From: Ceraceosorus guamensis
Lineage: Eukaryota > Basidiomycota > Exobasidiomycetes > Ceraceosorales > Ceraceosoraceae
Reading direction: 5' to 3'
DNA length: 64,000 nucleotides
Assembly: GCF_003144195.1 (NCBI RefSeq)
Contig: NW_020290055.1
Location: 1 to 64,000, forward strand
The notes under the pieces were generated by a model. The model was given only the letters and a program-made list of their open reading frames with translations. It was not told the DNA's origin and ran no database searches. The position numbers were made by a program, and so were the translations under genes. Shown piece by piece: positions 1 to 10,737 of the stretch (position 1 is the first letter of the stretch; every line of letters starts with the position of its first letter).

Positions 1-63
1 GGGGGGTTTACATGCGCACCTAATACGGCTGCAGACTCATCGTCCTGGCTTCATTCTTTCCAG

Positions 64-1688
64 GCGAGCTACTGCGGCTGTTTGCACCCAAAAAACTGCC
101 CAACGGAACAGCCTACGAGCAGCAATACGACCGCTTTTTCGATGTCGATGTGCGCGCAGCCATCTACGCGAACACGCGCTCCATCAGCTACAGTCCCTCG
201 TCATCGACTCTGGGCTACAAATCGCTCAATCCTTACGTGCCCAACTATGCGGCTGGTCCACTTGCCAAGAGGTTGCTGAACATTCCGCTGCCCGACAATG
301 GACTGGCAGCTGGTTCGCTGGAATGGTACTACTACGATTGGACGCAAAATTACAACGTCAGCCTCTTCAGCGCCATCTCAAAGCACGCCCGATTCATCGT
401 GGAATTTGGCATCCATGCCTTGGCCTCTGTTCATGCCTACGGTGAGCTATGTCGAGCTCCAAGCACGCATTGCGCTAGTGCTGACACCGCGCACGCCCTT
501 AGATCGCGTCCTACCCAGCGTGGAGGACTTCGCGCTCAACTCTACGGCAGTCAGAGTACACACCAAGCACACGCCAGCCGGTAACCTGTCGTACCCCTGG
601 CCAGCTGATGATGGTCATGGAGAGATGACGCACAGCGTCGATCTATACCTTCCACCTCCTACCGTGCACAACAACGGAACCTCCATCACGAATGGCGACA
701 CCGGCTCTCGCGAGCTCTTCGACAAGTGGGCATACTCTACCCAAATCATGCAAGCGGACTACACCGCTCAGCAACTACTGTATTACAGGCAAGGCGCTGC
801 GAGACCCGAGAACAATTTTGGCGCCATCTTTTGGCAAGGCAACGACGTGTGGCCAGGCGCCAGCTGGTCGTCAAAGGAATTTGGTGGTCGTTGGAAAGTA
901 AGTCTCAGCCCGTGTCACGACCGAGTTCCGGTGTCCTGCTGGCTGACTGAGCTTCGAGCTCAGCCCATGCACTATCTGGCAGCGAGAACGGCAGATCGCG
1001 TCGTCCCATTCGCCCTGTGGAATGCGAGCGCAAAGACGCTCGACCTGTGGGCTCTGGTAAGTGGCAAGAGTGTGGGCGCGCTTGGCGCTGAAGTGGTCAA
1101 CTGACTTGACGTTGTCGTATTTAGTCTGACAGCAACGAGCAACAGCATGTCACCGCCAATTGGACCTGGTATAGTTGGGAGGGCTCCCCAATCGTCGCGA
1201 CGGTGTCCAAGGAGGTGGACATCCTTGCCATCAATGGGAGTGCTTTGCAGCTGAATGAGACGATCCCGCAGACGAAAATTGGAGCTGATGGCAATACGAC
1301 CATACCGGCTTGGCTTCACCTCACCCTCATTTCGGACCAACATGGCCGTTCCGAGACTTTCTGGACACCGCCGGGCACACTTCAAAAGGCACCTCTTGCT
1401 GACCCCAAGATGCAGGTGCAAGCCACCGATGAGGATGCCGCTTTTATGATATCCTCTCCAAGGGACGCCAATGGAGCGGCGCCCTGGGTCTGGCTGGAGC
1501 ATCCTGAGGGTGTCGTGGGATACTTTACGGAAGAATTGGGACCCGACTCAGCGCCTAAAGCCTCAAATTTGTTCTGGCTGACCCCTGGGTCTTCACGTCG
1601 AGTCAAGTTCGTTGTCCAGTTTGATCGCACCGATGGGGCTTGGAAGCGTGGCATTACGGCGCGCAGTGTTTGGAACATCGCCCACTAG
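64..1688 (+). CDS. Beta-mannosidase (GH2), C-terminal part, 5' end outside window
   Basis: Hydrolyses terminal beta-mannose residues of manno-oligosaccharides. Four exons are readable: 64-441, 503-897, 964-1056 and 1125-1688. The window opens inside an intron whose acceptor CAG ends at 63. The joins keep one frame and give about 476 residues. Visible marks are VEFGIHA, whose Glu fits the family nucleophile in the EFG motif, and FGAIFWQGNDVWPGASWSS with KEFGGRWK, matching the conserved FWQxNDxWxxxSWSSxEYxGRWK block near the end of the catalytic barrel. The C-terminal part fits the beta-sandwich that closes GH2 mannosidases. Several N-x-S/T sequons suggest a secreted glycoprotein, but any signal peptide lies upstream. 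The general acid/base is also outside the window. Family assignment is firm; secretion is inference. Confidence 0.88.
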
Positions 1689-3728
1689 GTAAGGTCAGAC
1701 CTTCATCAATCAGACCTAGGCTTCCACGGTGCTGCCCTCTATCCATCTCGCGAACAGGACCTGCTATTTTTACATCGCATTCGGTCCCACCGTGCTGTAT
1801 TCCATGCTCCCGCATCCTGCTTGCTACGATTGAAGCTGTGCTACGGAAATGCTTGGGTGAGTAGCATTGCGAGTGAGCTTTCGTCTTGCTTCCTTGCAAC
1901 GCTGCCGCACCTCGATTTTGCTCGCCGAAGAAATTTTCATCTCATTGTACCTCGCCGCTCTCAACCACGTCGCGGAGACAAATCAAACATCAAGTGATCT
2001 GGCTGGGGCTCGTACGTAAGAGTTGAACTTTCGAGACTTTACGATTCTATCACTTTGAGTCGGGACTGAGCTCGAGAATGATCTTGACCTCTTAGCTCTC
2101 AAGCATGCATGTCCGCATCGCGAGACCCGTCGCGGCACCGCCGGCAAGAGCCAAGAAATTCGATCTGCGAAGCTTCCTGCTGGCTGCCGGCGTTCATGAT
2201 GAGCCCTTCATCCGTGGTACTCGACTGTTCGAATGCAACTCCGCATGATGCATGATGCAGTGCGAGTGTCAGAGCGAGTGTCCGCCATGCAGCATATGCG
2301 AGAGCATCAGAAGTGGCGCGGGACTTGATGGCCGCGCGACATCCGCCTTGATGGGTTTATAATCAGAGCCTCGCGCGCACGCATACTCACGATCAAGGTG
2401 ATCAAATGCCGCGGGGCGGGCGGCAGATGCCGGCGAAACAGGCGGAGTTGCAAGGTGGAAGCGGCGGTTTTGGCGGCGCAACAGAAAAAGCCTCTGCTGC
2501 TGTGGGCAAGGGCAGACACAAGCTATAGCTGCATGCCCGCCGTGTCGCCGCGGCCCTCGAGGGAATCCAAGCGCCGCGCTTGTGTTCACGCTCCCGTTTA
2601 ATTTATTCTGATTCGCACAACGTTAGACACCGTGAGCAGCAATGCCTGCGTATGTGTTGTGAGACGTGAGATCTTGGTCCATCGATCAGGACTTGTGATG
2701 CTGTGGGGTTGCTCAGCAGCAGCGCAGATGCACGTCGGCGTTTGCGATCGAGTGCCTGCCGAATCACACCAAATGTGAAATGCTCATCAGCGTTCTTGTG
2801 GCCAGGGTCCCACATCACAGCTATGGAGATACCCGCGGCTGTGGTACATGACTGCATGCTGCTGGTGAGAAAGGTGGGGCAAGTCTTTGGGAAGGGCGAG
2901 TCTGCCTTAAGTCGAGACGCAACGCTGCCATCATGCAGAGCGGGGCACCGCAATTCGTAGTTTCGCACTTCTCAACTACTGCAGGCCAGCTCTCATGCGG
3001 ATGCCGAGGTGGGTCAGGAGTTGTTGCGGGTGTTCGCGAGGAGAAGGGAAGAAGAGCTGAGACGGCCCCCGTGGATTTGGGGGGGATGGGGGTTGCGTGA
3101 AGTCAAAAAGTGCTGGGCGGATCCTCCCAAAGGCTCGTTCGTGCAGGCCTTCGGACCTGCCCCCCCCCTGAGTCACGCACGACTCATGAGTCTGCACTAC
3201 GAAATCGCGAATGCTGGGTCAAATTACGCTAAGGATTTTGGCTCCGACCGCAAAGAGACGCGTCGCCCGCCGCTGGATGAGGTGAAGTCGAGCGCACATC
3301 TGACTAGCCTCCTTTGCATGGCTCCGACATTCGGGCGATACATCTGCTCCGAAGGGTGTCTCATCCATCTTCTCCCCATGAACTGCTGTGCTCCCTCTGC
3401 GTAAGCAGACACAGAAGACGCAGGCACAAAACTTTACGCACACGGGTCTTGCTTAGAGAAAGCGTTTGCCCGCCTGGAATTGCAGCACATTTGCGAGAGA
3501 AAAAGGAGCAGGAGACGAGCCGCGATCGCATGACGGCGTGCTCGCCCAGTGACGGGTATATATACCTCAAGAGCAGGAGCATTCACCGCGGTTCCCCATG
3601 CGCGAGCGAACCCTTTGGCAAAGCGTCTTTCTCGAGCTTCTTCACCTCCATCACGCTCTCTCCCCGACATCCGACTTGATCCTCCGACTTGCCTTCATTT
3701 CCTTTGATTTGACCGACTCGCCATCAGC
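1689..3728. other. Intergenic region upstream of sugar transporter
   Basis: About 2 kb without a supportable gene. Open frames on both strands here are short, low in complexity and match nothing I recognise. The last 200 bases are a plausible promoter and leader: a TATATATA run at 3557-3564, then a pyrimidine-rich stretch at about 3630-3720 leading to the ATG at 3729. Confidence 0.6.
3557..3564 (+). promoter_or_regulatory. TATA-box candidate of the sugar transporter
   Basis: TATATATA lies 165 bases before the ATG at 3729 and is followed by a CT-rich leader, as in strongly expressed fungal genes. Position and sequence are seen; function is inferred. Confidence 0.45.
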
Positions 3729-6213
3729 ATGGCTGACCTGAACGAAAAGAAAGGCGCCTCTGACGGGGACGCCGCCTCGCACACGATTTACGACACCAAT
3801 GAGGCCAATCGCTCGGGGTCTGAACATGCTTCAGAAAAGGTTGCCGGCAATACCGATGCCTATGCCCACATCCGGGACGGCAAGCTGGGCGAGCAGCTTG
3901 TGAACAACAATGTTGATGCTCGCATTGCCAACCCGCTGGCAGGCATTCCGCGCGAGCAGATCAAGCTCGATGCCAAAGAATTCGCTCAGCGCTATGGCCT
4001 CGACGAGTACACGGACATTATGGTGAAAGGTGCCCTCGTGGCACAGGACCCTTTGGCCTTCGACGCGGTCCCTGAGCTCGACGAAGCCGACCGCGAGGTG
4101 CTTAGGAGGGAGGTCACCCACAAATGGAGCCATCCATTCCAATTGTACGCCTTGGTCGTGCTCTGTGCCGTTGCTGCAGCTGTGCAGGGCATGGATGAAT
4201 CTGTCATCAACGGAGCGCTTCTATTTTTTCCCGCTCAATTTGGAATCGGCGACGACAATGCCGATCGCGACAATTGGCTTCGTGGCTTGATCGGAGCCGC
4301 ACCTTACGTGGCCTGCGCCTTCCTGGGCTGCTGGCTGACTGACCCCCTCAACGTAAGTTGATACATGGCCTGTCGTCTTAGCAGCCTTGACTGACCAGCT
4401 GCACCTGCCACCTGGACCAGCACTTCCTTGGGCGCCGCGGTACGATCTTCTTCGGGGCCGTCATCTGCTGCTTGACATGTATCTGGTCGGCCGTCACCAA
4501 CAGTTGGCAACATTTGTTTGTCGCTCGCCTGGTGCTCGGACTTGGCATCGGACCCAACAGTGCCACTGTCCCTGTTTACGCTGCCGAGTGCGCTCCTCCT
4601 CTGATCCGCGGAGCCCTTGTAATGCAGTGGCAGACCTGGACTGCATTTGGTAAGTCTGATGAAGCGAAGCCATACGAGCCCAAAATGTTGCCTCGTGTTG
4701 CTGATGTAAGAGTTTCATCCTACAGGTATCATGCTCGGCTATGTCTCGGACCTTGCCTTCTATCATGTCAAGGATACAACGCCGAGCATCACAGGTCTGA
4801 ATTGGAGGATCATGCTGGCCTCCGCCTGCTTCCCGGCAATCATTCTAGCCGCTCAGGTCTTCACCTCGCCAGAGTCTCCCCGTTGGCTGATGAAGAAGGG
4901 CAGATATACACAGGCGATGAAGAGCTTCCTTCGTCTTCGCAACACTCCCTTGCAAGCTTGCCGTGACTTGTACCTTGCGCACGTCACCATCGAAGCGGAG
5001 AACTCGGTCCGGCATACCCAGAGCAAATTCCGTTTCCTTGAGCTCTGGACCGTCCCTCGCAACCGCCGTGCTAGCTACGCGTCCACAATTCTGATGTTCG
5101 GTCAGCAATTCTGCGGAGTAAACGTGATCGCGTACTACAGGTATGTGGACTCGGACCAGCCGGTCTGGTGCACTCGCTGACGCAGAAAAGAACCGACCCT
5201 CAGCTCAAACATCTTGTCAGGCGCCGGTTTCTCGGACATCAATGCTCTGCTCGGCTCTTTCGGCTTCGGGATACTGAACTTCGTGTTCGCTGGGCCCGCC
5301 ATCTGGACGATTGACACCTTTGGCCGCCGCAACCTTGTCCTCGCGACCACGCCTCCCATGTGTCTGGCGCTTCTCATGACTGGCTTCAGCTTCTTCGCTG
5401 AAGAACAGCAAGTCCGTACAGGTATTGTCCTCACTGGTATCTATCTCTATGCCGTCTTTTATTCGCCCGGTGAGTAGCGTCAGATACAGATATTTAGCAC
5501 AGGCCTTTTCTTGTGGCTCGGACTCATCACCCTTCGTCTTGCCGTCTTCGCAAACCCTTGTCCCCATATCTGCTCATTGATCTATCCTCACTCTGTGGAA
5601 CACACACTCAGGCATGGGACCGGTGCCCTTCTCTTACTCTGCAGAAGCGTTTCCTCTTCGTGTCAGGGAGCTGGGAATGTCTCAGGCGACTGCCAGTGAG
5701 TGCCTACTTTCCCAGTTCCCGGCCTCCCGCATCCAGCTCTCAATCTCGTGCTGAATCTTCTTCCTGCACACCAAATTCAACCTCGTACAACCAGTTCTGT
5801 GGTTCTTCAACGCGGTCCTCGCAGTGACTTTCTTCAGGCTGAGGCAGGCCTTTACGCCCCAGGGAGCATTCGGATGGTACGCGTGAGTCATCAGCCTCGG
5901 TCCGCCTTTGAGCTGGTCTCATTCGCTTGCTAAGGCCCTTGAGGTCGTTCGTACCGACCTCCTCCTCCTCTCCAGAGGTTGGAACTTGATCCTGTTCGCT
6001 CTCGTGTTCTTGTTCTGCCCCGAGACGAAGGGACTGTCGCTCGAAGAATTGGACAGCGTGTTCGCCGTTCCGACGCAGAAGCATGCTGCGTACCAGATCC
6101 GACAGATTCCCTACTTCGCCAAGAAATACATCTTCAGACAAAAAGTGGAGAAGGAGCAGCTTTACAACTTCGACAACACCACCAATGCTCCTCGCACTGC
6201 CAACCCTCTTTGA
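3729..6213 (+). CDS. MFS sugar/polyol (myo-inositol-like) transporter
   Basis: Proton-coupled or facilitative sugar porter of the plasma membrane. Seven exons: 3729-4352, 4421-4649, 4726-5140, 5204-5469, 5612-5695, 5795-5882 and 5976-6213; all phases agree. A hydrophilic N-terminus of about 135 residues includes NPLAGIPREQIKLDAKEFAQ, then the first helix with GMDESVINGA. Family signatures are HFLGRRG after helix 2, the RLVLGLGIG stretch, PESPRWLMKKGR after helix 6, GQQFCGVNVIAYYSSNI, and PETKGLSLEELD after helix 12. The long N-terminus is typical of a fungal transporter group often named inositol or quinate/sugar transporters, so the substrate cannot be fixed from sequence. Position beside a beta-mannosidase suggests, but does not prove, uptake of released sugar. 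Confidence 0.9.
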
Positions 6214-7270
6214 GTTCACGCCTCTCGCAGGCTTCGCCCCACAGATTTTTGCTTCTTTGATCGCCTTTCTACAATGTACTTAATGTACTTGCGAACTGTG
6301 ACTGTGATTGTTTGCAATCTATACGCACTGCTTGATATATGCAGTGGGAACGAGCCAAAGTAGGCAAAGAGAACGCTCTGGAAGCTGTGGGCACGGATAC
6401 TTTGAGTGTCGAAGCTTGGACGATGATTCAAAATTAGGGATCCGTGATTCTTGATTCAAATTGCACGCCTAAGAATGCGTCTCGTAAATATCACGTGACA
6501 GACCAAATCAAATGCATCTGAAGCAGCTGGTGAGCCCATCATCGGTGTTTCAGTCACGAGTCACGCATGCACGCAGTCGCTATAGGACGGATGAGACTCG
6601 AACGCAAAACACAATTTTGATCGTGACTCCTCACTTTGGTTGTGGCCCTCACATGTTCTACACTCGACATCCGTCACTCCATCTCAAGCGCGTCTTCGAA
6701 CTTGAAAGTGCCGCGGCAAGCTGGCTTCCAGGTGCATTGGAGCCAGCGAAGCCTCGATCGATCGCCTCTCCTTCGCCCACTTCCGATTCTCGCCAGGCGT
6801 CGTACACATTCACAACAAGCTTTGACGGCTTGCATATAGGAGCTGCATTTGGTGTGCTCGTCGATGACGCTAGAAGGAAGCACAGAGCTTGTCCACTCGA
6901 ACCCACGTGAAACTAGACCACGGGCTTCCATGGTGTTGTCAGAGACCTGCACGCACTAACGCCGCTGGAGAATTGGCTCTCACGCCACCCCGCGCAAGGC
7001 TGCAATTCTACGCCACAGCTTCGTCGCATACAAATTTGCTGGACCGCGCACTTGCAGCATTGGACATGTGCGACACCAGCTTCTTACGCATCTGGCGGCC
7101 AAGGACGAACGTAGGGCCTGCGTCTGGCAGGCGATCCTCGACAAGGAAATCAGCTATCTGAAGCCATCGCGACTGCGGAGATGCCTCATCAAATTGATCA
7201 AGCTCATCATATGGAAGCCTCCTAAGCGCAGCGTCATTGAACTCGCTCCCATCTTCCTGGAACCCAAGGT
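6214..7270. other. Intergenic region
   Basis: About 1 kb. It contains GATTCTTGATTCAAATT at 6446-6462, repeated exactly at 59578-59594, and the motif AGTCACGAGTCACG near 6552. A minus-strand open frame at 7008-7310 looks protein-like in places but overlaps the next gene and has no family match I can defend. Confidence 0.5.
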
Positions 7271-9400
7271 ATGGAGGAGAGGCTGCTTGCATGTCCCGCT
7301 TGCGGCTCACATGACGGGCGAGAGTCGGTCGCAGCGAGCTTCAGCGACATCTGCGTCGCCTGCGGCCATGTTTTCGAAGCCGACTTCTCCTATCAGCCGA
7401 GCTTCGATGAGGTGGACCAGTATGGCACCGGCGTTCGCTTGAGCTCGAGCCGAACACACGCCGTACCCTCGACTTTTCGCGCAGGGCGTAGAGGGCATCA
7501 CGTGGCAGGAACAGCCACTACAAGTCCAGAGGAAAGAAAGCATCAGCGAGACTTTAGACAGCGAGCTGAGCTTGCAAAGCAGGTCTTGGGAACCTTGGAG
7601 GGCATCGATCCAGCACTGTCCCGCTATGCAGACGAAGTGATGGCCCTTTTCGATCTGTGCCGCTCCAGGACTTCGTCCCACCAGCTTCGTAAGACTGGCG
7701 CACGAGCGGAAAGCTCTGCGCTTAGTCTGAGGGAGGGGCGCTCTGGCGAGCGACTGATTTGGGGCACGCAGAGCAGCGCAGTGGCAGCTGTGCTCACTCA
7801 GCTTGTTTTGGCTCTTCGTGGTCGCTTTTACTCGGCTGAGGCCTTGGGCGAAACCATCCACGGCTCCGGGATATCCACATCGGGAGCGGCAAAGCGAGTA
7901 CGCGTGCTTCTAGCGGAACACGCGGTACTGCGAGGGTTCAAATTGTCGTACGTAGTTCCTCGTGTCCAGCACTACGTGCATGTTCTCGAGCAAGTGACCC
8001 GACTCGAAGTTGGTCTGAACGACTTTGCCGAAAAGTCTCGACAAGCCGTAGAGTATCTGCGTGCCCTTCATCGGAAGAAGGTGTGGAAGACGGTCATCAC
8101 TCTTGCGCATCGTTCGCTAGAAGCGTTCATCGATGAGCCGGCTTTCAGTATGCCCGCGCGGAACAAAGGTCCCTTTGCCTATGCTGTGTTCATAGCCGCC
8201 ACAGAGGGCGCGCTCCGTACCGTCTCACCACTCAATTCGCTTATCTCTCTGTACCACCTCACCGAAGACAGCTCGCCCGCACCTGACGTTGGTGAGCAAA
8301 GCGCCAATCTTTTGCCTGCAATCCACGTTTTGCAGGGTGCGGGAGCGCGACACGATGGCGTCAAAGCCCATTATCGCGCCATCGTTCAGCTCGTCTCACC
8401 CTTGGCAGTGCAGCTACCTTGGTACAACGAAGAGTGGTCGAGCGCCGCAATCGATGCCTGCAGGTGGAGAAGCAGCGCCAGCGCCCGCGCGACCGCACCT
8501 CAAACCACTAAGCCAGCGCGTAGAAAACGACACGCTGCACACGATGAAGCAGGATCTCGTCGAGCTTTCGCCGCTTACCTTGGTGATGTCGTCGACTTTC
8601 GCGAAATGGTCGAGAGTACTGCGTCACAGCCGAGTCTCTCAGACACCGTCAGCGACGTTGCCTTATGCGGGGTGCCGCTGTCTGGCAGGGAGAAGGACGT
8701 TTGGAGCGGAGGAGAAGCAGACGAGGCCGAGGTCGGTCCACCTGCCCCAGATGTCTTGCAAGCCCAGGCAGCCCATGCAGCTGTTCCGGGCAGCGAAGGC
8801 GCACGGGAAAGCTACGAGACTCACTCGAAATCGACAGGCAGTCGCGCCGCACTGTTGCTTGATTCGAAAGGACAAGCCAGCATGATAAGTAGCCCGCAGC
8901 GATCTGCTTCATTGAAGTTGCACACGGATTCTAGCACTTGCACAAACATCTCCAAGCTGAAAGATGCCTTGACAGCGCTTGAAAGCTCTGACCGCAAGAC
9001 TGGCACAACCACGCCATCTGCTCGGCGTACGGCCCTTCCACAATCCCTTTTGACTTTGAGAGCACTTCAAAGCCTAGACGAAGAAAGTGTTGATGCCCTG
9101 CTCTTCGATGAAGGAGAAATGGATAGCTACATACGCAATGCGGGCGAAAGACAAGTATACGAACATCAGGATCGGTCGACTGATAGATTCAAAGCTTTTA
9201 AGGTCGACAGCAGCGACAAGGACAAAGTCGAACAGAAGGATGCGCCGACTTTGAAGAGCACGCGCAAGAGAATCGCGCCGACGCGCGACGAGCAGAGCCA
9301 CGCATCACCGCGACGTCCTCGTGGCCTCGCCAGAACCAAAGCTAAACGCTTAGATGATATGACCTTGGACGCCAGCTTCTGGTCAGCCCCCAACGGTTGA
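7271..9400 (+). CDS. TFIIB/Brf-type zinc-ribbon protein
   Basis: Intronless, 709 residues. The N-terminus has a zinc ribbon with Cys8-x2-Cys11 and Cys28-x2-Cys31, in CPACGSHDGRES and ICVACGHVFEAD. It is followed by a polar, glycine-containing linker, as in TFIIB, Brf1 and Brf2. Residues of about 85-370 look largely helical and could be a degenerate pair of cyclin folds (for example SSAVAAVLTQLVLALRGRFY), but I cannot align them confidently to either TFIIB repeat. The last 300 residues are polar and low in complexity, ending in a basic stretch (RRPRGLARTKAKR) that could be a nuclear signal. The likely role is in RNA polymerase I, II or III initiation; which polymerase is not determinable. It is too divergent to name Brf1. 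The start is the first ATG before the ribbon. Confidence 0.62.
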   Translation: MEERLLACPACGSHDGRESVAASFSDICVACGHVFEADFSYQPSFDEVDQYGTGVRLSSSRTHAVPSTFRAGRRGHHVAGTATTSPEERKHQRDFRQRAELAKQVLGTLEGIDPALSRYADEVMALFDLCRSRTSSHQLRKTGARAESSALSLREGRSGERLIWGTQSSAVAAVLTQLVLALRGRFYSAEALGETIHGSGISTSGAAKRVRVLLAEHAVLRGFKLSYVVPRVQHYVHVLEQVTRLEVGLNDFAEKSRQAVEYLRALHRKKVWKTVITLAHRSLEAFIDEPAFSMPARNKGPFAYAVFIAATEGALRTVSPLNSLISLYHLTEDSSPAPDVGEQSANLLPAIHVLQGAGARHDGVKAHYRAIVQLVSPLAVQLPWYNEEWSSAAIDACRWRSSASARATAPQTTKPARRKRHAAHDEAGSRRAFAAYLGDVVDFREMVESTASQPSLSDTVSDVALCGVPLSGREKDVWSGGEADEAEVGPPAPDVLQAQAAHAAVPGSEGARESYETHSKSTGSRAALLLDSKGQASMISSPQRSASLKLHTDSSTCTNISKLKDALTALESSDRKTGTTTPSARRTALPQSLLTLRALQSLDEESVDALLFDEGEMDSYIRNAGERQVYEHQDRSTDRFKAFKVDSSDKDKVEQKDAPTLKSTRKRIAPTRDEQSHASPRRPRGLARTKAKRLDDMTLDASFWSAPNG

Positions 9401-9858
9401 AGGAAGAAGTACGTTGAAAGAAAGACCAGGCCAGCTTTACCATTGCCGTACGCAACTTGCCTCCCCGAACGCCCGAAAGCTGCTTGCTTGAGACCGCGGC
9501 GTGTCTCAGTTGGCTTCGCCTCAGTGTTCTGGACATTATAATCATTCCCTTGGCGTGTACGTTTTCGTTGTTGTAAAAACTCTGCTCATTCCAATTGGAT
9601 GTCAATTTGGTCATTGGACGTGAGCGGATGCGACTAGAATGTTCTCGTACAAGACCTGTTGGTGCATGCCAGCGACGGCGTGACTCGAACCGCAGGATGA
9701 TGATTGTTCATCACTCCTTCAACGATGGCTTTCTCCGCTCCTTGCCTCGCATCTCTTCTACAGCTGCAAGACAGAACCTGCGTCAAGTCGAGCACCACGT
9801 TCTATTCTTCGCCTTAATCGCTGGTATCTCGAGCTCCAGGACGAAGCAAATTGATCAA
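9401..9858. other. Intergenic spacer
   Basis: About 460 bases between the zinc-ribbon gene and the acetyltransferase. I see no gene, RNA or repeat. A stretch near 9670-9705 resembles a reversed tRNA T-loop but does not fold. Confidence 0.5.
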
Positions 9859-10737
9859 ATGTTGCAGCAACGTGGCACCGTGACTACCCGGCCCATCGAA
9901 TCTGGCGACGAGGCAAGGTGGAGAAGCCTTTGGGAAGGATACAATGCTTTCTAGTGAGCTGATGCGATTCGGAGTGAATGCGGGCATTACGCACCGTGGT
10001 GAAGTCCCCTCTTGTCGCAAAGTTAGCTCATCCCTGCTCCCTTTCACGTCTGCAGCGAGCGCGAGATCGCCGAGAAGGTCACCGAGACTACATTTGCCCG
10101 CTTCCTGGACCCGGATGATGTGGTGCAAGCTGCGGTAGCCGTTAGCCCAGAGGGACATATACTCGGCTTTACCACCTGGATGCCCCACCGCAGCACTTCC
10201 AGCAGTGAGTGACCGGCAACAAGCCAAGCACAGTCTCGGGGGTGCCAGTCCTTGGATGACGTCTGTCACTGTTCCATCTCACGATGTTGACCTGACTTTT
10301 CGCACGATCAATCACGCGCTTGTAGTCGAGGATGTTGTATAGTGAGTCAAGGAACTCTGTGCGGCCCGCCAATGCGCTTCATGTTCATCGCGCTGGATGC
10401 CTCTGCTCTGCGTAACAGCCTTCAGGATCTCTTCGTGGATCCGAGCATTCGCAACGGAGGTGCGGGTCGAGCCTTGATCGAGCACGTCTACGCTGAAGCA
10501 CGACGAGCCAAGTCGCCGAAAGTGTACTGGCACACTCAGATTCACAACCATCGAGCTCAAGTAAGTCTGACCGGCCAAACACATTTCGCGTTGACGCGAT
10601 TGTGCAGATTTGACCACACGATTCCACAATTGCTGCGTTGCTAGTTGCTGTACGTCAAAGTAGGCAAGAGATCCGACCGTGCTATGTATACGTGGGACCC
10701 GGACTACAAGCTGGTGGGTGAGCAACACAAGGAATGA
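9859..10737 (+). CDS. GNAT-family N-acetyltransferase
   Basis: Transfers acetyl from acetyl-CoA to an amine; probably cytosolic, substrate unknown. Five exons: 9859-9953, 10056-10204, 10326-10341 (only 16 nt), 10419-10560 and 10645-10737; 164 residues. The N-terminus TTRPIESGDEARWRSLWEGY and the LWxGYxxFY pattern are typical of the yeast Hpa2/Hpa3-like group. The acetyl-CoA loop is seen in DLFVDPSIRNGGAGRALIEH (R-x2-G-x-G-R/A), followed by the VYWHTQIHNHRAQ strand and helix. The frame is open upstream of 9859, so an earlier start is possible, but this Met gives the usual family length. Confidence 0.85.

Noticed and set aside
442-502. Apparent frameshift in the beta-mannosidase near the EFG motif
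   Set aside because: Explained by a 61-nt intron with GTGAGC donor, CTGAC branch site and TTAG acceptor; the joined frame matches the family.
2603-2968. 121-codon minus-strand frame
   Set aside because: No signal peptide, domain or codon regularity; lies in ordinary intergenic DNA.
7008-7310. Minus-strand frame with an ALRRLP segment recalling complex III subunit Qcr7
   Set aside because: Only a six-residue likeness; spacing to the next conserved LP does not fit, and the frame overlaps the start of the zinc-ribbon gene on the other strand.
9665-9720. Reverse-strand GGTTCGAGTC resembling a tRNA T-loop
   Set aside because: The T-stem does not pair and there is no matching acceptor stem or D-arm.
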